The notes under the pieces were generated by a model that was not told the origin of the DNA, made no database searches, and was given only the letters and a program-made list of their open reading frames with translations. Positions 7,419 to 15,972 of a stretch of 64,000 nt of DNA are shown in pieces. Source of the stretch: an uncultured Collinsella sp. Its GTDB lineage: Bacteria; Actinomycetota; Coriobacteriia; Coriobacteriales; Coriobacteriaceae. The translations under genes and the position numbers were made by a program. The stretch lies in contig CAJLRE010000001.1 of assembly GCA_905208975.1 (NCBI GenBank), positions 1-64,000 on the forward strand. Reading direction: 5' to 3'. Position 1 is the stretch's first letter, and each line of letters starts with the position of its first letter.

Positions 7419-9020
7419 TTAGCCCAGACGCGGGAACAGCGGCTCACCCTTCTCGACGGGCTGACCACCGGCAAGCAGGCCCCAAGCGCAAATGCCCTTG
7501 AGGTCGTCGCTCGCGGCCTCGTCCTCGCAGGACAGGCGGCGCAGGGCTTCGGCAGAGGTCTGAGGCATGAGCGGCATCAGCAGGTGAGCGGCAATGCGGA
7601 TGGCCTCGAGCAGGTTGTAGATCACAAATGCCAGCTCGTCAGCCTTAGCCTCATCCTTGGCAAGCGCCCAAGGCTCGGAGTCCTCGATGTAGTGGTTGGC
7701 GGCGTGGATGAGCTCCATAACCTCGTCCTTGGCTCCGCCGTAATCGAGCACGTCCATCTTGGCCATGTAGCGGTCGACCAGGCCATCGGCGATCTTTGCC
7801 AGCGGGTTGTCGAACGCATCGAACGATGCGGGCTTGGCGGGCGCGCAACCGTCAAAGTACTTGCCGCTCATGTTGAGCGAACGCGAGATAAGGTTGCCCC
7901 AGCTGTTGGCCAGGTCGGCGTTGTAGACCTGCTCCATGCGATCGAAGCTGATAGCGCCGTCGGTACCGGGAACGACGTCGGTCATAAAGTAGTAGCGATA
8001 GCCCTCGACGCCCAGCATGTCGATAACGTCCTGCGGAGCGATGGCGTTACCGCGGCTCTTGGACATCTTCTCGGCCTTGCCGGTCTCGGCATTGCGCACG
8101 GTCAGGAAGCCGTGGGCAAAGACGTGCTCGGGCAGGGCCTCGCCGATGGCCATGAGCATGGCGGGCCAAATGACGCAGTGGAAGCGGATGATGTCCTTAC
8201 CCACGATGTGGAACTGCGCGGGCCAGCGATAGGCCAGCTCGGCACGCGCCTCGTCGGTGTCGACACCGTAGCCGACGGCCGTCATATAGTTGAGCAGCGC
8301 GTCAAACCATACATAGGTCACATGGCCCTCGTCAAACGGAACCTGGATGCCCCAGTCAAAGCTCGTGCGACTCACGGAAAGGTCGTTGAGGCCGCCCTCG
8401 ACAAAGCTGCGAACCTCGTTCATGCGGAACGCAGGCTCGACAAAGTCGGGGTGCTCGTCATAGAGCTTGAGAAGCTTGTCCTGGAAGGCGGAAAGCTTAA
8501 AGAAGTAGGACTCCTCCTGGACGCGCTCAAGCGGACGGTGGCAGTCGGGGCATAGATGCTGGCCGACGCTGCCGTACTCCTCGTCGCCCTTCTGGACCTG
8601 CGTATCAGTGAAGTAGGTCTCGTCAGGCACGCAATACCAACCGTCGTAGCTGCCCTTATACAGGTAACCGGACTCCTTCATGCGCTCCCACAGGTACTGC
8701 ACGGCATGATGCTGGCGCGGCTCGGTGGTGCGGATGAAGTCGTCGTTGGAAATCTCGAGCTTGCTCCAAAGCTCCTTGAAGTGCGGGGCCTGGCTATCGG
8801 TCCACTCCTGCGGCGTCATGCCATGCTTGGCTGCGGCCTCGGCGACCTTCTCGCCGTGCTCGTCCATGCCGGTCAGGAACTTGACGTTATAGCCGGCGGA
8901 ACGGCGATAGCGAGCCTGAACGTCGGCGATGATGGTGGAATAAGCCGTGCCCAGGTGCGGATCGGCGTTGACGTAGTAGATGGGCGTCGTGATAAAGAAC
9001 GAAGGCTTGCTTTGATCCAT
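7419..9020 (-). CDS. metG: methionyl-tRNA synthetase
   Basis: A class I synthetase charging elongator and initiator tRNA-Met. It is 533 aa, a short form without the C-terminal tRNA-binding EMAP/CsaA domain. The HIGH-type motif appears as PHLGTAY near residue 22, the zinc-knuckle remnant as CPDCHRP near 153, and KMSKS near residue 316. The C-terminal half is the helical anticodon-binding domain. GGAGGA precedes ATG 9020. It follows rsmI by 69 bp and is probably in the same transcript. Confidence 0.97.
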   Translation of the reverse strand: MDQSKPSFFITTPIYYVNADPHLGTAYSTIIADVQARYRRSAGYNVKFLTGMDEHGEKVAEAAAKHGMTPQEWTDSQAPHFKELWSKLEISNDDFIRTTEPRQHHAVQYLWERMKESGYLYKGSYDGWYCVPDETYFTDTQVQKGDEEYGSVGQHLCPDCHRPLERVQEESYFFKLSAFQDKLLKLYDEHPDFVEPAFRMNEVRSFVEGGLNDLSVSRTSFDWGIQVPFDEGHVTYVWFDALLNYMTAVGYGVDTDEARAELAYRWPAQFHIVGKDIIRFHCVIWPAMLMAIGEALPEHVFAHGFLTVRNAETGKAEKMSKSRGNAIAPQDVIDMLGVEGYRYYFMTDVVPGTDGAISFDRMEQVYNADLANSWGNLISRSLNMSGKYFDGCAPAKPASFDAFDNPLAKIADGLVDRYMAKMDVLDYGGAKDEVMELIHAANHYIEDSEPWALAKDEAKADELAFVIYNLLEAIRIAAHLLMPLMPQTSAEALRRLSCEDEAASDDLKGICAWGLLAGGQPVEKGEPLFPRLG

Positions 9021-9089
9021 GGGGTTTGTCCTCCAGAAAAACGTTGCATACAGAGGATGATTCTAGCGCAAGGGCTGGATATCCTCCAT

Positions 9090-9968
9090 CTATTGCATAT
9101 CGAGCACCATGGCATAGACATCGCGCTTGCGGCGCGAATACTTCTGAGACAGGCGCTTGGCCACCGCAGACGCGGGCTCCCCCTCCTCGAGCGCGGCGCG
9201 GATATCCTCGCGCAGGGCCTCGTCGGGATCCGCTGCCGTGGCGCCGACCGGCACGATACCGGCCTCCTCATCCTCGCTCGGTGGCGCGATGACCAGCGCA
9301 ATCTCGCCCTTTACCTCGCCGCGAGCACGCAGCTCCTCGGCAAGCTGGTCAGCGGGCCCGCGCAAGACCTCCTCGTGCAGCTTGGTGAGTTCGCGGCAGA
9401 CGGCAACCTCACGCTGGGGAAAGACCTCCGCCACGGCCTCGAGCGTCGCCACGATGCGATGTGGAGACTCGTAGAAGATGAGTGCGCCGGGCACCACGGC
9501 AAGGCGCTGCAAACGGCGCACACGGTCGCCGTGCTTTCGGCCCAAAAAGCCCTCGAAGAAAAAATGCTCGCAGGGAATGCCGGACGAAACAAGCGCCGTG
9601 ACGCAAGCAGAGGGCCCAGGAATAACTTCGACGGGCACATCGGCCTCACGCGCCGCCTCGATCAGCGCCTGGCCGGGATCGGACACGCTCGGCATGCCGG
9701 CGTCCGAGGCAAAGGCGAGGGTCTCCCCCGCCAGCAGACGGTCGACCAGGCCGGCAGCGCGGCTAGCGATCACATTCTCGTCGCAACGGACAAGCGGCTT
9801 GGAAATGCCCAGGTGCATCAGCAGCTTTGACGTCACACGCGTGTCTTCGCAGCAGATGACATCGGCAGCGGCAAAGGCCTCGCCAACGCGCGGGGACAGG
9901 TCACCCAGGTTGCCGATGGGCGTGCCGACCACATAGAGTTTGCCCGTATGGGCGCTGTTTTGCGTCAT
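9090..9968 (-). CDS. rsmI: 16S rRNA (cytidine-1402-2'-O)-methyltransferase RsmI
   Basis: RsmI 2'-O-methylates C1402 in the decoding centre of 16S rRNA. It is 292 aa. The N-terminal tetrapyrrole-methylase-like motif LYVVGTPIGNLGDLSPR and the later ASDAGMPSVSDPGQ and EGFLGRK are diagnostic. AGGTTGAT precedes the ATG. The stop of the upstream hydrolase gene is only 6 bp away, so the two are co-transcribed. Confidence 0.96.
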   Translation of the reverse strand: MTQNSAHTGKLYVVGTPIGNLGDLSPRVGEAFAAADVICCEDTRVTSKLLMHLGISKPLVRCDENVIASRAAGLVDRLLAGETLAFASDAGMPSVSDPGQALIEAAREADVPVEVIPGPSACVTALVSSGIPCEHFFFEGFLGRKHGDRVRRLQRLAVVPGALIFYESPHRIVATLEAVAEVFPQREVAVCRELTKLHEEVLRGPADQLAEELRARGEVKGEIALVIAPPSEDEEAGIVPVGATAADPDEALREDIRAALEEGEPASAVAKRLSQKYSRRKRDVYAMVLDMQ

Positions 9969-9974
9969 ATCAAC

Positions 9975-11036
9975 CTATTCAATCATGCCGCGCTCGAGCG
10001 TACCGAGCGCCGCGCGGGCGTCCCATGCTGCAATGCGCTTCTCGGTCTTCCACGTTTGGAAGAACCAACCGGCAGCCGGCGCAAACGAAGCCAGCTGGTT
10101 GGCGATAAACACGCGCTCGTAGGCATTGCGGCCCTCGGGCGTAACCGACGAGTTGGCAAAGATCGCCGCGCCCGACCATTCGCCCACCAGCACGGGGAAC
10201 CCAGTCGAAATCGCTTCTTTAAGCTCGCGCTTGTTACGCGAAATCGCCGTCGTCAGCCCGCGAGGGCTCGTGATGTCGAGCGCATACTCGTCGCGGTAAT
10301 GGTACAGGTGAAGGTCCATGTAGACGTTCTTGTACTTGGCGCCGCGCATAAAATGCTTCCACTCGCTGGGATGCCCCGACGACGAGAAGACGACGATCTT
10401 ATCCTCGGGCATATACGAACGAACGAGCTCGTAGGCATCGCGATAGAAATTGCGCAGGTAGTGAGCAGGAATGCCATCCGTCATGGTGAAGAGGCTCTTG
10501 CGAACGCTCATCTGCGGCGTGTCCAGCAGCTCAATGCCCAGCAGGCTCTCGGCCTCGCCATAGCGATCGGCCAAGCGCTCGAGCACGTCGAGTGCGACAT
10601 GACGGCCGTTGGTGGACGAATGCCACTCGGCAACAGCCTCCGGCGTGGTGGGCGAATCGTTGGAATCGCCCTGGCCACCGGGCACGGTTGCCAGATCGAG
10701 CAGCACGCGGATGTCGTACTTAGCAGCCCACTCAATTGCGCGGTCGATGTAATCGACAACCGATATGTAGGAGGCATCGGACTCCTGTGAGCCAAAGGCA
10801 TACCAGGGCACCGGCAGACGCACGGCATTGAGACCGATCTGCGCCATGCGGCGAAAATCGTCCTCGCTCACAAACGTCTCGTAATGGCGGCGCATGCGCT
10901 CGTTATAGGCGGCGGTACCCATGGCCTCCTGTAGCTCAGCCGCGTTGGATGCACCGGTCGCCGCGTACAGCGACGGGGTCACCCAAGGCTCGGGAATAAA
11001 CCAGCCAGAGAGATTAACGCCGAGTATCCTCTCCAT
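9975..11036 (-). CDS. GH5-like glycoside hydrolase (cellulase family fold)
   Basis: A 353-aa cytosolic protein with no signal peptide, beginning MERILGVNLSGWFIPEPWVTPSLY. That opening, followed by LNAVRLPVPWYAFG and a closing VLVGEWSGA, fits GH5 exo-beta-1,3-glucosidase/endoglucanase-like enzymes. GEWSG would hold the catalytic nucleophile Glu. The usual NEP acid/base motif is not obvious: the expected place reads LGIELLDTPQ, where Glu is kept but Asn is not. Activity may therefore be altered. ATG 11036 is preferred over the GTG just upstream. It leads the rsmI-metG unit, an odd partnership. Confidence 0.75.
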   Translation of the reverse strand: MERILGVNLSGWFIPEPWVTPSLYAATGASNAAELQEAMGTAAYNERMRRHYETFVSEDDFRRMAQIGLNAVRLPVPWYAFGSQESDASYISVVDYIDRAIEWAAKYDIRVLLDLATVPGGQGDSNDSPTTPEAVAEWHSSTNGRHVALDVLERLADRYGEAESLLGIELLDTPQMSVRKSLFTMTDGIPAHYLRNFYRDAYELVRSYMPEDKIVVFSSSGHPSEWKHFMRGAKYKNVYMDLHLYHYRDEYALDITSPRGLTTAISRNKRELKEAISTGFPVLVGEWSGAAIFANSSVTPEGRNAYERVFIANQLASFAPAAGWFFQTWKTEKRIAAWDARAALGTLERGMIE

Positions 11037-11284
11037 CACTGCCCCCTTCGGATCATGCAGGTCGAACCCGCATCGTATTGCGTAGGATAAGTATCGTTTT
11101 GAGTATACCCGCGTGTGCGGACAGGCGACCGAACGGTCTGCAAAGTGACGCGAAAGTGGGAGGAATGTCTGGGAGCAGACGGACTCGGAATGGTGCGACG
11201 AGGTGTGTACGCGCGCCGGAGGCAGGCACCGGAAAGTGTGTCCCGTTCTGAGCCCTTATTCTGGGACGCAGTTTCCGCAGAACC
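11037..11284. other. intergenic region upstream of the GH5-like gene
   Basis: I see no convincing gene here. A possible minus-strand -10 TATACT (11107-11102) could serve the GH5 gene. The right end carries a weak GTCCC...GGGAC palindrome (about 11,240-11,272). Confidence 0.4.
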
Positions 11285-11519
11285 CTACATAAAAGAAAAG
11301 GACCCCTTTGCAGAGGTCCTAGTCAATTCAAGGTGGCGGGGAAGGGAATCGCGTCCGCGCGCTGCGCGGACGGACCGCTGCGGCGCTTACGCGCCTTGCG
11401 AGCTGCGCTGGCAAACGCTTACGCGTTTACTCAGCTCCGCGCCCTCACGGGGTTCGATTCCGTGCGAGGGCTACATAAAAGAAAAGGACCCCTTTGCAGA
11501 GGTCCTAGTCAATTCAAGG

Positions 11520-11537
<18 letters not shown>
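11285..11537. repeat. tRNA-Phe-linked repeat element, period 186 bp
   Basis: Positions 11285-11351 and 11471-11537 are perfect 67-bp direct repeats containing the tRNA-Phe terminator hairpin and the 3' end of tRNA-Phe up to the T-loop. Between them is a 119-bp insert (11352-11470) with hairpins GTCCGCGC/GCGCGGAC (11353-11371), GGCGC/GCGCC (11382-11395) and AAACGC/GCGTTT (11413-11428). The last is enclosed by GAGCTG/CAGCTC. The insert ends in a plus-strand tRNA-like 3' end, TTCGATTCC then GTGCGAGGGCTACA. Its sequence differs from the Arg and Leu inserts but the layout is the same. Confidence 0.85.
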
Positions 11538-11592
<55 letters not shown>

Positions 11593-11715
11593 ATTTGAGG
11601 TGTGCCTTGTTTCAAGGCTTGATTAGTATAACCAAGGACGCGTTCCGGTCAACCGAGAATTTCAAAAAAGTTTTTGAGCACAGCCTCGGTTCTTTAAATC
11701 GGCACGTCAGAGGCA

Positions 11716-12000
11716 TCAGCCGGCAGCAAGAAGTTTTTCGCTCAGAGCCGCACGGGCAAACTCACTTGGCGTCATCCCCTCGGCAGCCGCCCGTCGACGA
11801 ATGGCCTCCTTCATTCCCAGAGGAATCTTGACCGACAGCGTTGCCGTCCCCTCACCCGAGAGTGGGGGCCGTCCATGCACGATCCCACCAACGGTGTGTT
11901 CGCCATCCGGAAACTCTCCGCGCTCGTACGACTCGCACCACGCGTCAATCATTTCATCCGTTACAACCTGACCATTAGCGGCCGTATACGTCTTGCCCAT
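11716..12000 (-). CDS. ribbon-helix-helix antitoxin-like protein
   Basis: A 94-aa protein whose C-terminal half reads as a ribbon-helix-helix DNA-binding fold: ATLSVKIPLGMKEAIRRRAAAEGMTPSEFARAALSEKLL. The N-terminal half (TDEMIDAWCESYERGEFPDG) resembles BrnA/HicB-type antitoxin tails that bind a toxin. ATG 12000 is preferred to 12003 because AAAGGGG then sits at a workable spacing. The gene overlaps the upstream partner by 26 bp. Such pairs usually repress their own promoter. Confidence 0.7.
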   Translation of the reverse strand: MGKTYTAANGQVVTDEMIDAWCESYERGEFPDGEHTVGGIVHGRPPLSGEGTATLSVKIPLGMKEAIRRRAAAEGMTPSEFARAALSEKLLAAG

Positions 12001-12265
12001 CATCGACCCCTTTGCCGAGCCCGTTCAATCTCCTGCCAAAATTTTTTCTGGACTGGAGACAAGGCATGAATGATAAGCCCCCACGGACAAGCTCGACCGC
12101 GACAAGCTCCACGCTTCGTCCGTCTGGGAGCCATCCAATCGCAAGCCATCTCGGCGGCTCGTCCTTCGGCTCGCGACGAATGCACTCAGTAACCGCAAGC
12201 CAAGCGCTAAGCACCTGCTTTTCTGTCAGGTGCTTTTTAGCGTTGGGATGGATCTCAACATCCAT
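11975..12265 (-). CDS. putative toxin partner, BrnT-like
   Basis: A 96-aa protein starting MDVEIHPNAKKHLTEKQV behind a strong GGAGGAG at 12265. The middle, PPRWLAIGWLPDGRSVELVAVELVRGGLSFMPC, resembles the core strands of BrnT/RelE-type ribonuclease toxins (RWLAIG.DGR.VELVAV). Family assignment is by eye. The toxin gene comes first and overlaps the antitoxin gene, the order seen in brnTA. Nothing identifies a catalytic residue with certainty. Confidence 0.5.
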   Translation of the reverse strand: MDVEIHPNAKKHLTEKQVLSAWLAVTECIRREPKDEPPRWLAIGWLPDGRSVELVAVELVRGGLSFMPCLQSRKNFGRRLNGLGKGVDDGQDVYGR

Positions 12266-12323
12266 GCATCTTCTCCTCCATCTTACCCAATTTCGTATGA
12301 CGAAAGTCCGCTGTCGCCAATTC

Positions 12324-12683
12324 TTAAGTCGGCACGCGTTGGAGAGCAGGGGTCGAAACAATGATTGAAGAGCGTTCTAGTGCGGCCCAGGCGCCGGGGT
12401 AGGAACACATACGCCAGGGACATACGTTTTCGTAGCGCGCGAGGATATTGCCGTCGCGATCGATGAAGGCGATGTCGATGGGATAGGCCATAAAACACGT
12501 GTGGACCGAAGAGCAGCGTGGAAACGCCATGACGAGCGGCAGGCCGTTGGCGGCAACCGGACGCCGTCCCAGCATGCCGCGCAGGCGCATGACAAACGAC
12601 TCCGCCACCGCAAACTCGGCCGGCGTCCAACCCAGCCTATTGAGTGCCCGCGCGTAGGCGATGTAGGACGAGACCGCGGTCAC
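12324..12683 (-). CDS. DUF192 family protein, last gene of the Tad operon
   Basis: A 119-aa protein. The DUF192 core is seen in SFVMRLRGMLGRRP (residues about 26-40), the Cys-containing FPRCSSVHTCFMAYPIDIAFID and the closing ENVCPWRMC..PGAWAALE. DUF192 function is unknown and its members often have a signal sequence, which is absent here. I place the start at GTG 12683, forming a GTGA overlap with the stop of the upstream tadE gene. Translational coupling suggests it serves the pilus system. Confidence 0.8.
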   Translation of the reverse strand: MTAVSSYIAYARALNRLGWTPAEFAVAESFVMRLRGMLGRRPVAANGLPLVMAFPRCSSVHTCFMAYPIDIAFIDRDGNILARYENVCPWRMCSYPGAWAALERSSIIVSTPALQRVPT

Positions 12684-13156
12684 ATGACCACCCCCGGGCG
12701 CCATGGATCGACCGTCACCGCGCGCTCGTGCGACAACGTTGTCGGCGCCCCCAGCGGAACGCCAGCGATGCTGAGAGAAGTCGGCCACGGCTCATAGTGC
12801 ATGGTGCAGGTGTAGGTCCTAAACGTACCGGATAGGGAGAGCAGGCCACCATCCGATGCCTCCGCGCCTTGCTCGCTCGACACTTCGATCTGCAAGTCAT
12901 AGCCTTTCATGGCATTCAGAATTTGAGTCTGAACCGTCGCCGAGGCATCGGCAGAGCTTTCGTCGCCCTCCCCCTCCGACGCCACGGCGTGCGCCAACAC
13001 GATGTCGGGCACCACGCGGTCGAAGCGCGCGACAGCGCTGGCAAAGATCATGACGTTGTATACGATGAGTGCCAGCACCAGCAAAACGGGCGTAACCACT
13101 GCCATCTCCACCGTCGCTTGGGCGCGCTCCTCGCGCAGACGCATGCGGATACTCAT
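12680..13156 (-). CDS. TadE-like pseudopilin (second copy)
   Basis: A 158-aa minor pilin of the Tad system. The N-terminus MSIRMRLREERAQATVEMAV has a basic leader, then a hydrophobic helix (VVTPVLLVLALIVYNVMIF). TadE proteins are processed by the prepilin peptidase; here A|Q with Glu at +5 is the likely cleavage site. The rest is a soluble extracellular domain with acidic repeats. ATG 13156 overlaps the tadG stop by one base (TAATG) and has GGAGG ahead of it. Confidence 0.85.
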   Translation of the reverse strand: MSIRMRLREERAQATVEMAVVTPVLLVLALIVYNVMIFASAVARFDRVVPDIVLAHAVASEGEGDESSADASATVQTQILNAMKGYDLQIEVSSEQGAEASDGGLLSLSGTFRTYTCTMHYEPWPTSLSIAGVPLGAPTTLSHERAVTVDPWRPGVVM

Positions 13157-15309
13157 TACGACCCACCGCCCAGAGCGCCAACCAGCGTGGCGACATCGAC
13201 GGTAAGCGGGATGGAGCCGCCGCCGGGCAGAGGAATCTCCGCAAGTGTGAGCACCGTACCGCTGATGGTGCGTTCGACTTGATATTCCAACGCCTCGCAA
13301 AGCGCCTTGGGATCGGTCACGCCCAACGGAATACTTCGCAGCTTGTCTTGCGCTTGAGAGAGACCGGCAATGTCAGACCCCGGGCTCTTAATGACGTTGG
13401 CGGAATCGGTCAGCACTGGCTTTCGCAGGCGCAAGTCGCACGGTTCCAGACCCAACGCCGCCACGGACGCCGAAACGGTATCGCCGAGCCATGATGCGAT
13501 GGAGCCCAACGCGCCGCTGCCCCCTCCTAGGCCTTTAATCATCTCGTCCATAAGTTCGTCGGCCGAACCTTGGATATCACCGTATCCTACGAGCAGCCGT
13601 CCCCAAACATCCATGACGCCGTCGAGTACGCCGGCAACGCCACCCGAGCGTTCCTTCAATGTCGAGAAAAATCGCGAAAGCACGTTGTTTTGCGCCGTCG
13701 CCTCATCGGGCGCCAGCACCGCGGCAGAGATGGCACCGCGACTGCCAAGCTCAACCGCCGTGTTAAACGAAGAGTTAAGTTGATCGGGGCTGGCAATATC
13801 ACCCGAAACTGCAAAGGCGACTACGCCGTTGCGGCCAGGTGGGGCGATACGCGGACGCTCGCCCGAAAGCGCTTTGATGGCCTGGTCAAACGCATTGCTC
13901 GCACGGTCGGTCTCGTCTTCGGTCTGACGTTCGAGCTCGAGCTCTTTGTTGCGGCATCCGACGTAGCCTTCCAGGGCGTCTTTAAACTTGTCAAAGTGAT
14001 ACTCGAAGCCGTTTTCGATAGAGGTTGAAGGCGCCGCAACAGCACCAAGCGACGAAACGCCAAAATGGCATTTGCTGCATTTATCCTGTCCATCGTAATC
14101 GGCAACCGAAGCAAATCCGCTCGGCGTCCCTTTCTTATAGTTAGGGCAGGTCGTCCCGTAATGCAGATACGCCTTGTCATCGTTCACGCTCGTCGGCCAC
14201 ACCGCATCGGTATAGAGCTCCGTCGCCCGAACCTCATCAGAGTTGCGCGGCAGCAGCGGAATATAGGAGGAAACCCTGTCTCCGTTCTCGGTTATATGTG
14301 CCCGATCGACCTCCGCGCTCGCATAGGTATAAAACGCCTTACGCGCCGCAGACTCTGCCTTCATCTCGACACTCGAGCCGTGGGGCTTCTCATTTGTCAG
14401 ACGCCAATGGTAGTAGTCCTTCGCGCGATCAAGGGCAACCTGGGGCTCCCACGTAACGCTCGATGAGTAATGCGGATTTTGAACACCGGAGAGATCCGTT
14501 AGGCTTTTCGCACGCTCCCACATGCAAGAACAGCTGCCGACCGAGCCCTTGTCAGACCCACCACAATCCGCCAGCCAAGCACGCTCTTTAGCCTTCGCCG
14601 TGTCCTCAGAAGCCTTCCGCAGCTCCTCGGCCGCACCCTCTAAATCATCTGATGTGTCTTTAATGGTATCGGTCGAGATCTCTGATCCTTTGAGCGCAGC
14701 GAAGTCAGACTCGGATGTCCTGGGCACGGCAAGCGCCGTACCGGTATAGGTCACACTATCGGTATCCTGCACCGACACCGCCTGCGTGGCACGCGCGGCG
14801 ATCAGATACGGCAGGGCCGTCTCGATTTTCTGTAAGCCTTCCGATGCGCTTTTGGCAAACTTGTTGCGCGTTTTAATGATCTCAATCCCGGTGTCGACCA
14901 TATTGCCGGCAACCGGCTCGGCACCCGGGATGAGGATGGCGACCAGGCCCGTCCCGATCGTGGCAAACCCCGCCAGCCCCAGACTCAAGATGCTCGCATC
15001 AACCACCGTGGCAGCCGTGTGATAGGACGACACTACGTTGGCACCCGCCAGCGCGCCACTATCAGCCGCCACCTGGGTATCCCCGGCACGCGACATGCTC
15101 CATATCGCCGCGGTCGACGAAAACAACAATGTGAGCACCACTAGGATGACCACGGCAGAAGAAAGCGTGGTATAGGCGCCGTCTTCGATAAACAGATCGA
15201 CACCGGCTCGACCCATAAAGCCGCCTCGCTTGCGATGGCAGCTCGGACGGTGCGTCAAAACGCGTCTAGACCAGAAACGCTTAATCCCATGCAGCAATCC
15301 ACGAATCAT
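13156..15309 (-). CDS. TadG-like large pseudopilin/adhesin
   Basis: A 717-aa protein with one N-terminal membrane helix (about residues 47-70, SSAVVILVVLTLLFSSTAAIWSMS) preceded by a basic leader. A large extracellular part rich in Ala, Ser and Asp follows. The motif QVAADSGALAGANV right after the helix is typical of TadG/TadE-associated Flp-pilus assembly proteins. Two Cys-rich patches (CGGSDKGSVGSCSC and CPNYKKG...DKCSKCHFG) could form disulfides or bind metal. ATG 15309 has GGAGGG ahead of it and overlaps the upstream tadE by 29 bp. TadG-like proteins are thought to act in pilus assembly or tip adhesion. Confidence 0.8.
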   Translation of the reverse strand: MIRGLLHGIKRFWSRRVLTHRPSCHRKRGGFMGRAGVDLFIEDGAYTTLSSAVVILVVLTLLFSSTAAIWSMSRAGDTQVAADSGALAGANVVSSYHTAATVVDASILSLGLAGFATIGTGLVAILIPGAEPVAGNMVDTGIEIIKTRNKFAKSASEGLQKIETALPYLIAARATQAVSVQDTDSVTYTGTALAVPRTSESDFAALKGSEISTDTIKDTSDDLEGAAEELRKASEDTAKAKERAWLADCGGSDKGSVGSCSCMWERAKSLTDLSGVQNPHYSSSVTWEPQVALDRAKDYYHWRLTNEKPHGSSVEMKAESAARKAFYTYASAEVDRAHITENGDRVSSYIPLLPRNSDEVRATELYTDAVWPTSVNDDKAYLHYGTTCPNYKKGTPSGFASVADYDGQDKCSKCHFGVSSLGAVAAPSTSIENGFEYHFDKFKDALEGYVGCRNKELELERQTEDETDRASNAFDQAIKALSGERPRIAPPGRNGVVAFAVSGDIASPDQLNSSFNTAVELGSRGAISAAVLAPDEATAQNNVLSRFFSTLKERSGGVAGVLDGVMDVWGRLLVGYGDIQGSADELMDEMIKGLGGGSGALGSIASWLGDTVSASVAALGLEPCDLRLRKPVLTDSANVIKSPGSDIAGLSQAQDKLRSIPLGVTDPKALCEALEYQVERTISGTVLTLAEIPLPGGGSIPLTVDVATLVGALGGGS

Positions 15310-15757
15310 AATCTCCCTCCAGCCATTCGGGACGCGATTGATACGAGACATCGACCTTGAGCTCAACGTAGCCGCCCTCGGCGGTACCACCCATAGCCTG
15401 CGCAAACGCACCGATCACAGGCAACGGCTTGACCTCGCCGGAAACGGACACGGACGAGACGCCACCCGCACCGGCCCGGCCAAGCTCGATATCCCACGAC
15501 AACGGCCCGCCGGCATGAAAGATCGAAACGTTGGGCACTGCGGCAAGTCGGCGGCGGGCGAACTCCTTAAGATCGTCGTCCTCCGCCGTCGTCGTGGTCA
15601 TGAGCCGCGCGGTCTCGGCGGCGGCAGACTCCATGACCGCGCGCGTATAGAGCAGGCACACCGGTTGCAGCGCGAGAAGGATGAGTGTCAGAAACGTCGG
15701 CAGCAAAAAAGCGGCCTCGACCGTAGACTGCGCCCGGTCCTCGCGCGCGGCATCAAT
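15281..15757 (-). CDS. TadE-like pseudopilin (first copy), start uncertain
   Basis: The frame carries a clear TadE N-terminus, REDRAQSTVEAAFLLPTFLTL, then a long helix (LILLALQPVCLLYTRAVMESAAAETARLM) and a soluble domain ending DSWIAAWD. The start is unclear. No ATG, GTG or TTG lies in frame near the expected point. ATT 15757 overlaps the TGA of the upstream pilin gene and has AAGGA about 11 bp before it. The only in-frame ATG (15817) would give 20 extra residues and a 65-bp overlap. I list the ATT start with low certainty; the frame itself is well supported. Confidence 0.75.
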   Translation of the reverse strand: MDAAREDRAQSTVEAAFLLPTFLTLILLALQPVCLLYTRAVMESAAAETARLMTTTTAEDDDLKEFARRRLAAVPNVSIFHAGGPLSWDIELGRAGAGGVSSVSVSGEVKPLPVIGAFAQAMGGTAEGGYVELKVDVSYQSRPEWLEGDYDSWIAAWD

Positions 15758-15971
15758 ACAACGCGATGTCCTTAGCGGCCGCAGCGGCGTCGATAACCGA
15801 CGTCGAGGCAACGCCATGGGATGCCGCCCGCTCAACCAGCGCCGCCAAGCGCCCATCGGTGCCGGCACGCCAAAGCCCCGCGATCGCCAGCACGATCGAT
15901 AACAGCGCCACCGTGACGATGGCGTATTCGACCGTCGCCTGGGCAGATTCCTCACGCAGGACATCATGCAT
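15753..15971 (-). CDS. Flp/TadE-like small pilin
   Basis: A 72-aa pilin-like protein starting MHDVLREESAQATVEYAIVTVALLSIVL. The QATVEYA motif with Glu+5 and Tyr+6 after a SA|Q site is the class III (Flp) prepilin signature. A single hydrophobic helix and a short Ala-rich tail follow. The gene starts 2 bp from the end of the upstream membrane-protein gene and runs straight into tadE. Confidence 0.85.
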   Translation of the reverse strand: MHDVLREESAQATVEYAIVTVALLSIVLAIAGLWRAGTDGRLAALVERAASHGVASTSVIDAAAAAKDIALY

Positions 15972-15972
15972 T

